A DNA stretch of 64,000 bases, from positions 1-64,000 of the forward strand of contig JAUVZB010000006.1 of assembly GCA_030602785.1 (NCBI GenBank), written 5' to 3'. Shown piece by piece: positions 41,841-50,263 of the stretch. Below the pieces are notes generated by a model. That model saw only the letters and a program-made list of their open reading frames with translations, ran no database searches and was not told the origin of the DNA. The first letter of the stretch is position 1. The number at the start of each line of letters is the position of its first letter. The translations under genes and the position numbers were made by a program. The stretch is from Dehalococcoidia bacterium (GTDB lineage: Bacteria > Chloroflexota > Dehalococcoidia > GIF9 > AB-539-J10).

Positions 41841-42226
41841 AACGGATTCTTTGGGGGAGCGCCGGGACCGGCGCTCCCCTTTCTCTGCCACCCTCCCAGA
41901 GGGCGTTGTGCACACGCTCCGACCCGTGCCTGCAGTCGCTGGCGGGACTAAGAACATCGGCTCTCGTCCCTGTCCATCTTGCCAGTTGTTGCATCTTGCG
42001 CTATCGTGGAATGAAGAACCGTGGTGCCCGTGAGGCACGGGAGGGCAGACAACAGAGCCGCATCCGTCCGCGTGATTGCTGTCTCCCCTTCCCCGAGCAA
42101 GGCGGCTGGGAGCGGCGCGAGATTCGCAAGGAGATGGACCGTCTGCGCTGCAAGCAAGAGGAATAGCAGGGCAGTCCGATGCGCCCGGGTCGGCCGCTCG
42201 GCATGTGCAGTGGCCAAGGAGGAGAC
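41841..42226. other. Intergenic stretch after the small membrane protein
   Basis: 386 bases. It starts with the hairpin at 41854-41879; the rest shows no protein similarity on either strand. AAGGAGGAG lies just before the next start. Confidence 0.55.
41854..41879 (+). terminator. Hairpin terminator
   Basis: ggggagcgccgg (41854-41865) pairs with ccggcgctcccc (41868-41879) 14 nt after the stop codon and is followed by tttctc. Confidence 0.8.
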
Positions 42227-43423
42227 ATGAGAGGAATGGCTCTGAGAGCGACAACCGTGGGGCTGCTTGTGCTGCTGCTGACGGCAGCCGCGGCGGTTCC
42301 CGTGCTCGCGTTCGACTCGCGCGGGGGAGACATCGTGACCGTCGGAGGCGGAGAAGAGGTCCAGGGAGACCTCTATCTCGGAGGACGTACAGTCACCACT
42401 ACGGGAGTGGTGCACGGTAGTGTCTTCGCCGCAGGGCAGACCCTGAGTATTGGAGGGACCATCGACGGTGGAGCCACTGTGGTGGGACAGACCGTAGCCC
42501 TCAGCGGCAGCATCGGACGCGGAGTCAGAGTCGGTGCTTCCACCGTAGACGCAACCGGTGATATCGAAGGAGACCTGGTAGCAGGCTGCGGCGCGCTCAC
42601 AGTGGCCGATGGCGCTCGTGTGAGAGAAGACCTCGTGTTCGGTGCAGGCCAGGTCTACGTGCGTGGCGAGGTGGAAGGTGACATCAAGGGCGCAGCCGAA
42701 ACCCTCGTGATTGTGGGCCGCGTCGGCGGCGATGTGCAAGTCAAGGTCGGAACGCTCGAAGTGAAGCCCGGCGCCGTAATCGAGGGCAATCTGAGCTACT
42801 CGGCCGGCACGGAGGCGGACATACCGGCCGGTGCCGTGAAGGGCACTGTTGCATTCACGGAACGCATCGAGGAGGAGGACACGGTGCCGGTACGCAAGGG
42901 CCTCGGAGCACTTGGCCCGTTGTTCTTCCTCGCCGGCATCACCTGGAAGATCGTCGGCTACCTCATGGCGTTGGTTGCGGGCATCGTGCTGATACTGCTG
43001 GTTCCCGGGCGGATGGCAGGCGCGTCGGACGCCATACGAACTCACACGGGCGCGAGCGCCGGATGGGGGGCAATCGCCCTCTTCGTGACGCCGCTTGCAG
43101 CCATCGTGGTCTGCATTACGGTAGTCGGGCTGCCCATCGGGCTCATCTCGCTTGCCGTGTGGGGCATCCTGCTCTATCTGAGCCAGCTCCCCGTTAGCCT
43201 GCTGATAGGACACCTCATACTTGGCAACTCGAAGCCGCTCGAGGGCAGGGGCTTCATGATTGGCTCTCTTGCTCTCGGCCTGCTGATACTCACGCTGCTG
43301 CGCGCCATCCCGCTCATCGGCTTCTTCGTGTGGCTGGCAATTGCGATGTTCGGAATGGGCGCATTCGTCGTCATGGGAAAGCGGATAATTGAGGCCAGGC
43401 GAAGCACGACAGACAGGGGCTGA
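42227..43423 (+). CDS. Secreted bactofilin-like beta-helix protein with C-terminal membrane domain
   Basis: 398 aa. A signal peptide (TVGLLVLLLTAAAAVPVLAF) is followed by about 180 residues of regularly repeating short strands rich in Gly and Val with turns such as VQGDLYLGGRTVTTTGVV and GDIEGDLVAGCGALTVADGA, typical of polymer-forming bactofilin (DUF583) right-handed beta-helices. Residues about 235-385 contain four to five membrane spans (for example WKIVGYLMALVAGIVLILLV). The helix is thus outside the membrane, unlike cytosolic bactofilins. GGAGGAG precedes the ATG at 42227; an earlier in-frame ATG at 42179 has no such site. Possible envelope scaffold. Confidence 0.75.
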   Translation: MRGMALRATTVGLLVLLLTAAAAVPVLAFDSRGGDIVTVGGGEEVQGDLYLGGRTVTTTGVVHGSVFAAGQTLSIGGTIDGGATVVGQTVALSGSIGRGVRVGASTVDATGDIEGDLVAGCGALTVADGARVREDLVFGAGQVYVRGEVEGDIKGAAETLVIVGRVGGDVQVKVGTLEVKPGAVIEGNLSYSAGTEADIPAGAVKGTVAFTERIEEEDTVPVRKGLGALGPLFFLAGITWKIVGYLMALVAGIVLILLVPGRMAGASDAIRTHTGASAGWGAIALFVTPLAAIVVCITVVGLPIGLISLAVWGILLYLSQLPVSLLIGHLILGNSKPLEGRGFMIGSLALGLLILTLLRAIPLIGFFVWLAIAMFGMGAFVVMGKRIIEARRSTTDRG

Positions 43424-43615
43424 TCCCTGCGCCGATGCCATGGCACAGGGACAGAAACGAGGGGGATGCCTTCCGGCCTCCGGGCCGGGGGCAAATCCCT
43501 CCATGCACGAAGCCGGGCGGCTCCGGGCAGCGCATCTCGGGTGAACAGGTGACCAGCCTGATGCACACGAAAACGTGAGCCACGCCCGGGTTCTGAAGGA
43601 AAGAAGGACCACTCC

Positions 43616-44101
43616 TTGAAGACACTCGTGGTCTACTACTCCAGGACAGGCAACACGAGGAAGATAGGGGAAGAGGTGGCGACGGCGCTGAAGGCGGATG
43701 TCGAGGAACTCAAGGACCGGAAGAACAGGCAGGGACGCGTTGGCTACATGAGGGCCGGGCGCGACGCCATGCGGAAACACCCGGCTGACCTGGAGCCGAC
43801 CGCGCGCAACCCTGCGGACTATGACCTGGTGGTTCTCGGCGGCCCCATCTGGGCATTCACCATCTGCACGCCGACCCGCACCTACGCCACCAGCCACAAG
43901 GACAGCTTCAAGAACGTGGCCTTCCTGTGCACTGCGGGTGACGCGCGGTTCGCGCAGAAGGGATGTGACGCACTCGGCGAAGTCACCGGCAAGGCACCCG
44001 TGGCAACCCTGGCGCTGGGCGAGAAAGACGTCGCAGGCGACCACGCACAGGCAGTGGCCGACTTCGTGGCGTCGCTGAATTCGCATGGCGCGGCAGACTA
44101 G
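43616..44101 (+). CDS. Flavodoxin-like protein
   Basis: 161 aa. The N-terminal YYSRTGNTRKIGEEVA is the FMN-phosphate loop (S/T-x-T-G-x-T), and VVLGGPIWAFTICTPTRTY near 77 is the second FMN loop. Size fits stand-alone flavodoxins used as one-electron carriers. The start is TTG at 43616 after AAGGAAAGAAGGA. It lies 33 bp before a small membrane protein gene in the same direction. Confidence 0.82.
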   Translation: MKTLVVYYSRTGNTRKIGEEVATALKADVEELKDRKNRQGRVGYMRAGRDAMRKHPADLEPTARNPADYDLVVLGGPIWAFTICTPTRTYATSHKDSFKNVAFLCTAGDARFAQKGCDALGEVTGKAPVATLALGEKDVAGDHAQAVADFVASLNSHGAAD

Positions 44102-44134
44102 AGAGACGCTTCAATCGGGCGGAGGGAGGAAGAA

Positions 44135-44509
44135 GTGGACGGCATGACATTGGCCTACATCGCAGGAGGGCTCTGCATTGCCTGGGGCATCGCGCACCTC
44201 GCTGCCACGAGGATGGTGATTGCGGATTTCGAGCCGCTGCTCCCGTTCAACCGGCGCACCATCATGATGTCGTGGATAGGAGGCGGCCTGACGCTCGTGT
44301 TCATCGGGGTGCTCGTAGCGCTGGTGGCGCGGGGCGGCGTATCGGCCGAGCCAATCGTGGTGACGGTCTTTCACACGTGCGCCGGGATGCTGTTCGCCTC
44401 GGCCGTGCTGATGCTCCTCACGGCGTCGCGCACACCTATCCTCGCGATGAAGATATGCCCGGCGATACAGACTGTGGCAGCGGTATTGCTGCTGTTTGCG
44501 GCTGCCTGA
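44135..44509 (+). CDS. Small membrane protein of unknown function
   Basis: 124 aa with four hydrophobic helices (LAYIAGGLCIAWGIAHLAA, MMSWIGGGLTLVFIGVLVALVA, VVTVFHTCAGMLFASAVLML and CPAIQTVAAVLLLFAAA). The GTG at 44135 follows GGAGGGAGGAAG, better placed than the ATG three codons later. No family recognised. Ends 8 bp before the convergent FMN reductase-like gene. Confidence 0.62.
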   Translation: MDGMTLAYIAGGLCIAWGIAHLAATRMVIADFEPLLPFNRRTIMMSWIGGGLTLVFIGVLVALVARGGVSAEPIVVTVFHTCAGMLFASAVLMLLTASRTPILAMKICPAIQTVAAVLLLFAAA

Positions 44510-44517
44510 GCACCGGC

Positions 44518-45138
44518 TCAGCCCGTCGACGCCTGCCGTCCCACCTTGCGTCCAAGGTCGCGGGACTTGCCGGCGTACCGTTCGCGCACCTTCTCCGACG
44601 CCTCGACACCGCCCGCCCTCATCGTGTGTACGCGGCCGCACCCGGCCATCCGGCTGAGCTTCCCCAGTATGCGTGCAGGGTAACGCGTCATCCCCGCCAG
44701 CATGTTGATGGGGTAGGGCGCCCCTGAGGAGAGCAGTACCACGCCCACCTTATCCCTCCGCCTGGAAGCCCTGCCGGTGGGGCCGAACTTCCCCGGCCTG
44801 AGGGTCGGCAGCATGCGCTCCATGAAGCGCTTCATGATGGCCGTGGGTCCTAACTCGTAGATAGGCGTCGCGAAGACCAGCGCGTCGCAGTCGACAACCT
44901 GCTCCAGGATGCCACGCACATCATCGCCGGCGATAGAGCAGTCTCCGAGCGGCTTGGACGGGTCGTCTTCGGAGCACTTGCCGCAGCCCCGACAGAACTC
45001 GACCGTGACGTCGAGCAGGTCAATGAGTCGCACATCCGCGTCCGGCGCGGACTCCTTCAGTCCGGCTACGAAGCTGTCCACGAGTCCGGATACGACGCCC
45101 TCTCGATGGTAGGTCCCCTTGATGATGACTGCTTTCAT
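44518..45138 (-). CDS. NAD(P)H-dependent FMN reductase / flavodoxin-fold protein with cysteine pair
   Basis: 206 aa. The flavodoxin-like fold begins MKAVIIKGTYHREG, where the phosphate loop is less Ser-rich than usual. FCRGCGKCSEDDP near residue 48 is a CxxCxxC cluster as in iron-sulfur flavoproteins, and LVFATPIYELGPTAIMKRFMER near 88 is the second FMN-binding element. It may be an Fe-S flavoprotein or a quinone/FMN reductase. It is divergent from the AbrB gene across a short promoter region. Confidence 0.8.
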   Translation of the reverse strand: MKAVIIKGTYHREGVVSGLVDSFVAGLKESAPDADVRLIDLLDVTVEFCRGCGKCSEDDPSKPLGDCSIAGDDVRGILEQVVDCDALVFATPIYELGPTAIMKRFMERMLPTLRPGKFGPTGRASRRRDKVGVVLLSSGAPYPINMLAGMTRYPARILGKLSRMAGCGRVHTMRAGGVEASEKVRERYAGKSRDLGRKVGRQASTG

Positions 45139-45154
45139 TTCTTGTTCCCCGGTC

Positions 45155-45183
45155 TTGACAACTACACATTATACATGCATGAT
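45155..45183 (+). promoter_or_regulatory. Candidate promoter of the AbrB-type regulator gene
   Basis: A perfect TTGACA (45155-45160), 17-bp spacer and CATGAT (45178-45183). The spacer and -10 region are unusually A/T-rich for this genome (acattatacatgcatgat), and the atgcat palindrome there could be an autoregulatory site. Confidence 0.5.
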
Positions 45184-45214
45184 TTGCTTTGTAAATAAGA
45201 CAGGTAGGATTCAC

Positions 45215-45484
45215 ATGGCACACAACAAGCGCAAGAAGTTCTACGGTTCGGTCACCGTCAGCGAACGCGGACAAGTCGTCATCCCGGCGCAGGCGCGCAA
45301 GGACTTCGGCATCGAGGCAGGTGAGAAACTCCTCGTGCTCGGAGACCTCGACAGGGGCCTCGTGTTCACGAAGTCCAACTTCATCCTCAAGATGATGGAA
45401 GGCTCCATGGGTGCGGCCAGGAAGATGGAATCGTTCCTGAAAGGCGAGGCCGCGATGGAAGACGAGGAAGACGACGAGGGCTAA
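45215..45484 (+). CDS. AbrB/SpoVT (MazE-like) family DNA-binding regulator
   Basis: 89 aa. Residues about 10-55 (GSVTVSERGQVVIPAQARKD then GIEAGEKLLVLGDLDRGLVF) are a swapped-hairpin AbrB domain, the fold of MazE antitoxins and transition-state regulators. The C-terminus is helical and strongly acidic (EAAMEDEEDDEG). There is no toxin gene beside it, so a transcriptional regulator is more likely than an antitoxin. It is followed after 37 bp by a methyltransferase that may be in the same transcript. ATG at 45215 chosen by homology; the frame is open upstream. Confidence 0.82.
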   Translation: MAHNKRKKFYGSVTVSERGQVVIPAQARKDFGIEAGEKLLVLGDLDRGLVFTKSNFILKMMEGSMGAARKMESFLKGEAAMEDEEDDEG

Positions 45485-45521
45485 GCCGGAACGGCGTCGG
45501 CGCACGGCACAGGAGGAAGAG

Positions 45522-46187
45522 ATGGTCAGACCACGCGTACAAGAGACGGACAGCGGCATCACGGGCGAGTTCACCTGTGAGGTCTACGATGAGCTGCAGC
45601 GAGGCTTCCGGGATCGCGGCTGGATGAGGACGAAGGACATCATCAAGGCCGGCATGACGTCGGGTCACGCACTTGAGATAGGGCCGGGGCCGGGGTACCT
45701 CGGGCTCGAGTGGCTGAAGTCCACGGAGGGGACGACACTCACGGGGCTGGACATCAGCGCGGACATGATTGCTGTGGCGGAGCGAAACGCCCGTGAGTAC
45801 GGCCTCCAGGATAGGGTCACGTACGTGGAGTCGCGGGCGCAGAGGATGCCATTCGAGGACGGCCATTTCGATGCCGTGTTCACGACCGGCTCGCTGCACG
45901 AGTGGACCGACCCCATGCAGGTGATGAACGAGATGGCGCGCGTGCTCAAGCCGGGTGGACGCTACTTCATCAGCGACATGCGGCGGGACATGAACCCATT
46001 GCTCAAGTGGTTCATGTGGCTTGGCTGCAAGCCGAGGGCCATGAGACCGGGACTGCTCATGTCCGTCAGCGCCGCCTACACACCGGCAGAATTGCGGGGG
46101 CTGGTCAATTCCTCCCACCTCCCGAACCCCGAGGTGACGTGGAATGTGATCGGGGTGGGGGTGTCAGGCCTCAGACCACGCGAATAG
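45522..46187 (+). CDS. SAM-dependent methyltransferase (class I)
   Basis: 221 aa. The SAM site is ALEIGPGPGYLGLEWL near residue 50, with the acidic residue in LTGLDISADMIAVAE near 77 and the motif IV region FDAVFTTGSLHEWTDP near 112, then VLKPGGRYFISD near 143. Small-molecule methyltransferase by type (Methyltransf_11); substrate unknown. AGGAGGAAGAG precedes the ATG. It sits between an AbrB regulator and a convergent second methyltransferase. Confidence 0.82.
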   Translation: MVRPRVQETDSGITGEFTCEVYDELQRGFRDRGWMRTKDIIKAGMTSGHALEIGPGPGYLGLEWLKSTEGTTLTGLDISADMIAVAERNAREYGLQDRVTYVESRAQRMPFEDGHFDAVFTTGSLHEWTDPMQVMNEMARVLKPGGRYFISDMRRDMNPLLKWFMWLGCKPRAMRPGLLMSVSAAYTPAELRGLVNSSHLPNPEVTWNVIGVGVSGLRPRE

Positions 46188-46203
46188 TCGATGCGGCCAC
46201 GCT

Positions 46204-46965
46204 CTACTCTGCACCACACACAAAGAACTCGTACCCGTACCACTTCGCGTACTTCTTGTGGATGGCCATCTCAGTGTCGCACTCGTCGAACATGGCGAGG
46301 GCGTCGGGTGAGTCCGCGTACTTCTCTCGCAGCCCTGGCAGGCGCTTGAGCATCGGGGCGTAGTAGTCGTCCCACCAGGCGCGGTCCGGCAGGTGGAAGT
46401 GGCCGACTAACTCGAAGCCGCAGTCGCGAATCAGCTCCACGTTGTCCTCGACTGACTTCATGTCCGGGTAACCCTGAGCCCAGAAGTCGCGCAACTCCTG
46501 CGGAGGGTCGGCCCTGACCCACGACGCTTCGCTCGCCACGAGGTAGCCGCCGGGTTTCAGCAGTCTCCGACAGGCACGGAGCGCGTTCTCGAAGCCCATG
46601 ATGTAGAGCGCACCCTCGGACCAGATGAGGTCGAAGGTCTCTTCACGGAAGTCCATTGCATCCATGGACTGCTTCGTTGTGCGCACGCGGACGACCAGTC
46701 CCGCCTGCACAACCTTCTCCGACACTCTGTCCAGTGCCCAGTCGAACACGTCCAGCGCGATGATGTGCCCCGGCATCAGCTTCGCCAGCTCTATGGTCTG
46801 TGCCCCGGTGCCACAGCCGATGTCCAGCACGGTCGGCCGCTCCGGCAGCGGGCCGAGCATCGAGAACGCCTTCCGAGTGCTCGCAGTATTCCCGGGCCCC
46901 TGCCGGGGAAGCGGGCCGTAGAGGTCGGCCATGAGCGCCTCGATGCCAGCTGTCATCTCAGACAT
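46204..46965 (-). CDS. SAM-dependent methyltransferase (class I)
   Basis: 253 aa. TVLDIGCGTGAQTIELAKL near residue 48 is the SAM-binding motif I; IALDVFDWALDRV follows, then DLIWSEGALYIMGFENAL near 115 and LLKPGGYLVASEASW near 140. The C-terminus (AIHKKYAKWYGYEFFVCGA) resembles methyltransferases of the UbiE/arsenite type region but lacks their cysteines. Start ATG at 46965 is placed after GGGGGTGA; two nearby alternatives exist. Convergent with the previous methyltransferase, 16 bp between the stops. Confidence 0.8.
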   Translation of the reverse strand: MSEMTAGIEALMADLYGPLPRQGPGNTASTRKAFSMLGPLPERPTVLDIGCGTGAQTIELAKLMPGHIIALDVFDWALDRVSEKVVQAGLVVRVRTTKQSMDAMDFREETFDLIWSEGALYIMGFENALRACRRLLKPGGYLVASEASWVRADPPQELRDFWAQGYPDMKSVEDNVELIRDCGFELVGHFHLPDRAWWDDYYAPMLKRLPGLREKYADSPDALAMFDECDTEMAIHKKYAKWYGYEFFVCGAE

Positions 46966-47107
46966 GTCATTCACCCCCAAGTGTTACGGGGCAATTCTAC
47001 CCCAACGTCGCGCGACGTTTCTCATCGAGAGGGCTTGCACTGAGCACCTCCGCATGGTTGCAACCGTGTGGAGGTGCAACTGATAGCGTTCGCACAAAGC
47101 TACACAG

Positions 47108-47431
47108 GAGCCCTATGAGACGTTCCGCGACCTGCAGCGGATGCAGCCGGCGATGCGACTGCGAGGCTTCAAGGCAGGGGGCTTTGGAGTACGGCGCCTG
47201 CCCACGTCCGCGTGGCGCGGCGGCAGCGTGCTCGTCAGAAGCTACGAGCGCTCCGAGTCGGTATGCAGGGCCATGCTACTCCGGGGCTACGGTGCGGCAG
47301 GGAGCCATGGCATCGAGTTCAACGCGCACCGGAGAGATGCTCTCCTCCTCTCTCTTTTCCTCACGCTGGCGGCAGCATTCGTCGTAGCCGACATCGCGTG
47401 TGGACACGGTTCGGCGTCTCTACTACAATGA
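47108..47431 (+). pseudogene. Remnant of a CbiQ/LarQ-type ECF transporter T component
   Basis: The frame reads EPYETFRDLQRMQPAMRLRGFKAG, then SVLVRSYERSESVCRAMLLRGYG, then LFLTLAAAFVVADIACG. This is the C-terminal coupling region of CbiQ-type energy-coupling subunits (MRLRGF and the LVRSYERSExVxxAMLxRGY box) plus a last membrane helix. The four or five N-terminal membrane helices are absent and a TAG lies in frame at 47084. The remnant overlaps the CbiO-like gene by 32 nt, the normal Q-O arrangement. Confidence 0.7.
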
Positions 47432-48122
47432 CCGCAACGTGTTCCACGAAGACTCACCAGCCCCTGTAGTTGCGGCGCCCGAACTCGCTCTTGAGGTCTC
47501 AGGGCTGCAGTTCTCCTATCCCGATACCCCCGATGTGCTCTGCGGCGTGAGCATCGCCGTGCGGCCGGGCGAGGAAGCCGGGCTCATCGGCCCCAACGGG
47601 TCGGGCAAGACAACCTTCTTCCTCCAGGTATGCGGCGTGCTGAAGCCGTCGTCGGGGCAAGTACTGATATTCGGAAGGCCGGTCATCAACGGCTCCTTCA
47701 GGCCGGAGGTGGGGCTGGTATTCCAGAACCCCGACGACCAGCTATTCTGCCCGTCGGTGCGCGACGACGTAGCATTCGGCCCGCGGAACATGGGCCTCTC
47801 AAAGGAGGAGGCCGGGTCCCGCGTGTCCGACGCGCTGTGCACGGTCGGTCATCTCGACCTCGCCGACAGGCCGTCGCATCACCTGTCCGAGGGAGAGAAG
47901 CGGATGGTCTCGATCGCGGGAGTGCTTGCCATGCAGCCCCGGCTCATCCTGGAGGTATGCTCACGGGTGCTGCTGATGGACAACGGCCGAATCGTGGCCG
48001 ACGGCCACCCCGCTACGATAATGGCGGACGACGATCTCATGGAGACCCACGGCCAGGAGAAGCCCCACTCGCTTGTGCCGCATGTGCTGCGACACGAGCA
48101 CCATATGAGCACGACCCACTGA
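47400..48122 (+). pseudogene. CbiO/LarO-type ABC ATPase lacking Walker B and H-loop
   Basis: 240 aa. Walker A GPNGSGKTT (residues 64-72), the Q-loop LVFQNPDDQLF, and the signature LSEGEKR (162-168) are all typical of the cobalt/nickel ECF ATPase CbiO. Directly after AMQPRLIL the sequence jumps to EVCSRVLLMDNGRIVADG (junction near nt 47952). The stretch that should hold DEPT, the D-loop and the switch histidine, about 35 residues, is missing in frame. Such a protein could not hydrolyse ATP normally. GTG start inside the CbiQ remnant. It lies 34 bp before larC, matching the larQO-lar gene order known from lactobacilli. Confidence 0.75.
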
Positions 48123-48156
48123 GCGGCCGACGGACCAACTAAGGAGCAGACAGCCA

Positions 48157-49467
48157 ATGGAAGGCGGCAGAACACTCTACCTTGACCCGTTCTCGGGCAT
48201 CGCCGGCGACATGTTCCTGGGGCTTCTCATGGACCTCGGCGCCGACGAAAACATTCTCGTCGAGGAGTTTGAGCGGCTCGGAGTCCGCTTCGACCTCGCA
48301 GTGAGCCGCGTTAACAAGAACGGAGTATCAGCTGTCAGCACGAAGGTGACACTGGCAACCGACGACGAGGGCGGCGAAGAACACGGCCATGACCACGAGC
48401 ACACGCATGAGCACGACCACGAGCATACGCACGAGCACGACCATGGCGACACGTACGATAGCGACGAAGCGACCCCCCACGGATCCGCCATGCAGCTATC
48501 GGAGATATTCGAGATGCTGGGGCGGCTGAGCGAGCCAACGCAGAGCAAGACGAAGGAGATGTTCACCGCGCTGGTGGAGGCCGAGGCACAGGTGCACGGC
48601 ACAACGGCGGACTCGGTGCACCTGCACGAGGCAGGCGCCGTCGACGCCATCGTCGAGATAGTGGGCGCCGTGAAGGGGCTCGAATTGCTTGGCGTCGACC
48701 ATGTCTGCTGCGGGCTTGTGAATACGGGTACGGGATTCGCGCGCATGGCACACGGCAAGTACCCCGTGCCGACGCCGGCGACTGCTGAGCTGCTGAAGGG
48801 AATCCCCGTGCGCATGGACTCCGTCGGCGGCGTTCGCGCGGAGCTTGTCACGCCCACCGGCGCGCTCATCCTGAGCCAGCTCGTGGACGAGTACGGCCCC
48901 GTCAGCATGACCGTCGAGCGCATCGGCTACGGCGCAGGACAGCGCGACCTGGAGATTCCGAATGTCGTGCGCGGATACCTGGGCCATTCCGCGTCAGGGG
49001 ACGCAGCCAAGCGGCTCGCCCTTCTTGAGAGCAACATCGATGACATGAACCCGGAACTGTACGGCCACCTCATGGACCTGCTCTACCAGGGAGGCGCGCT
49101 CGACGTGTTCTACACGCCGGTGCAGATGAAGAAGAATCGCCCGGGGGTACGCATATCGGTCCTTAGCGAGGTGCACCGGAAGGACAGCCTCATCGACACG
49201 CTGATGAAGGAGAGCTCCACACTCGGCGTGAGGGTGAGCTACCCGGAGCGCTTCGAGGCAGAGCGAGAGGCACTCGACGTCGAGACGGAGCTGGGCACAG
49301 CGCGCGTCAAGGTGGCGCACTACCGCGGTCAGACGGTGAACGTCTCGCCCGAATACGAGTCGTGCCGCCTGCTGAGCAAGCAGTCCGATGTCGCACTCAA
49401 AGAGGTCTACAGCATCGTACTCGAGGCGGCGCGGGCACAACTCGGGCAGAGGGAGGCAGGCAACTGA
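48157..49467 (+). CDS. larC: Nickel-pincer cofactor biosynthesis protein LarC
   Basis: 436 aa. LarC inserts nickel into pyridinium-3,5-bisthiocarboxylic acid mononucleotide (CTP-dependent cyclometallase), giving the cofactor of lactate racemase-type enzymes. The start LYLDPFSGIAGDMFLGLLMDLGA is the family signature; VHLHEAGAVDAIVEIVG near 150 and LESNIDDMNPELYGHLMDLL near 289 mark the two halves. A His-rich stretch (about residues 75-93, HGHDHEHTHEHDHEH) may hold nickel. Unlike Lactobacillus larC, which needs a programmed frameshift, the gene is one continuous frame. It overlaps larB by 1 nt. Confidence 0.9.
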   Translation: MEGGRTLYLDPFSGIAGDMFLGLLMDLGADENILVEEFERLGVRFDLAVSRVNKNGVSAVSTKVTLATDDEGGEEHGHDHEHTHEHDHEHTHEHDHGDTYDSDEATPHGSAMQLSEIFEMLGRLSEPTQSKTKEMFTALVEAEAQVHGTTADSVHLHEAGAVDAIVEIVGAVKGLELLGVDHVCCGLVNTGTGFARMAHGKYPVPTPATAELLKGIPVRMDSVGGVRAELVTPTGALILSQLVDEYGPVSMTVERIGYGAGQRDLEIPNVVRGYLGHSASGDAAKRLALLESNIDDMNPELYGHLMDLLYQGGALDVFYTPVQMKKNRPGVRISVLSEVHRKDSLIDTLMKESSTLGVRVSYPERFEAEREALDVETELGTARVKVAHYRGQTVNVSPEYESCRLLSKQSDVALKEVYSIVLEAARAQLGQREAGN

Positions 49468-50246
49468 TGGCCGAACGACGGATGTTCGACGACGTACTGC
49501 AAGCCTACAGGCTGGGAGAGGTGGACGAGGAGGAGGCCGGCGCGAGGATACTCGAGCTGTTCTACGAGGGACAGGAGCACTTCCTCCTCGACATGGAGCG
49601 GGAGAGAAGGCTCGGCTTTCCGGAGGTTGTCTACGCGGAGGGAAAGCTCACGGGCGACCTGCTCGACATCGTCGGCCGCGTGCTTCAGAGCAACGGCAGG
49701 GCGTTCATTGCGAGCCTGAGCCCGGAGGGGGAGCAGAAGCTCCAGGAAACCTTCCACTCACACCGCATCAAGACAGCCGGCAGGGTAATGGTCATCGGCT
49801 CGGACGAGAGCGCGAAGGAGCAGCTCGGCACAGCCGGCGTCATCACTGCAGGCACATCCGATGTGCCCTTCTCCGAGGAGTGCGCACTGCTGCTCGAGGA
49901 GCTGGGCGTCAATGTGGTCAGGTCATACGACTCCGGCGTGGCCGGCATCCACCGGCCCTTCATGAGCCTCCGGCGCATGAAGGAGGCGAACGTCCTCGTC
50001 GTATTCGCCGGCATGGAGGGGGCGCTTCCCACCGTGCTGGCCTCGCTCACGGACATGCCTGTCATCGCCGTCCCCACCCCCATCGGCTACGGATTCGGCG
50101 GCCAGGGTGAGGCGGCGCTCATGACGATGCTCCAGAGCTGCTCCCCCGGCGTGACGGTCGTCAACATCGGCAACTCGGTCGGCGCCGCAGCGGCAGCCGT
50201 GCGGATACTGAGGGCAATACGGAGGGGTCAATCACAGAACGGTTAG
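49467..50246 (+). CDS. larB: Nickel-pincer cofactor biosynthesis protein LarB
   Basis: 259 aa. LarB carboxylates nicotinic acid adenine dinucleotide and hydrolyses it to pyridinium-3,5-biscarboxylic acid mononucleotide. The N-terminal half has GFPEVVYAEGKL near residue 48; the C-terminal half is PurE-like, with VITAGTSDVPFSEE near 128, YDSGVAGIHR near 154, VVFAGMEGALPTVLASL near 180, and VPTPIGYGFGGQGEAALMTML near 205. The ATG overlaps the larC stop (TGATG), a coupled start. GGGAGGC precedes it. Confidence 0.9.
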   Translation: MAERRMFDDVLQAYRLGEVDEEEAGARILELFYEGQEHFLLDMERERRLGFPEVVYAEGKLTGDLLDIVGRVLQSNGRAFIASLSPEGEQKLQETFHSHRIKTAGRVMVIGSDESAKEQLGTAGVITAGTSDVPFSEECALLLEELGVNVVRSYDSGVAGIHRPFMSLRRMKEANVLVVFAGMEGALPTVLASLTDMPVIAVPTPIGYGFGGQGEAALMTMLQSCSPGVTVVNIGNSVGAAAAAVRILRAIRRGQSQNG

Positions 50247-50263
50247 AGCAACTCCTGAACGCC

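Noticed and set aside
41948-44086. 712-codon open frame antisense to the bactofilin-like and flavodoxin genes
   Set aside because: Very His/Arg/Gly-rich with no family match; a by-product of GC-rich codon use in the real genes on the plus strand.
45215-45484. AbrB gene as antitoxin of a toxin-antitoxin pair
   Set aside because: The adjacent genes are a flavoprotein and a methyltransferase; no MazF-, PIN- or other toxin-like gene is present.
48157-49467. Programmed frameshift in larC
   Set aside because: The protein is continuous through both halves in one frame.
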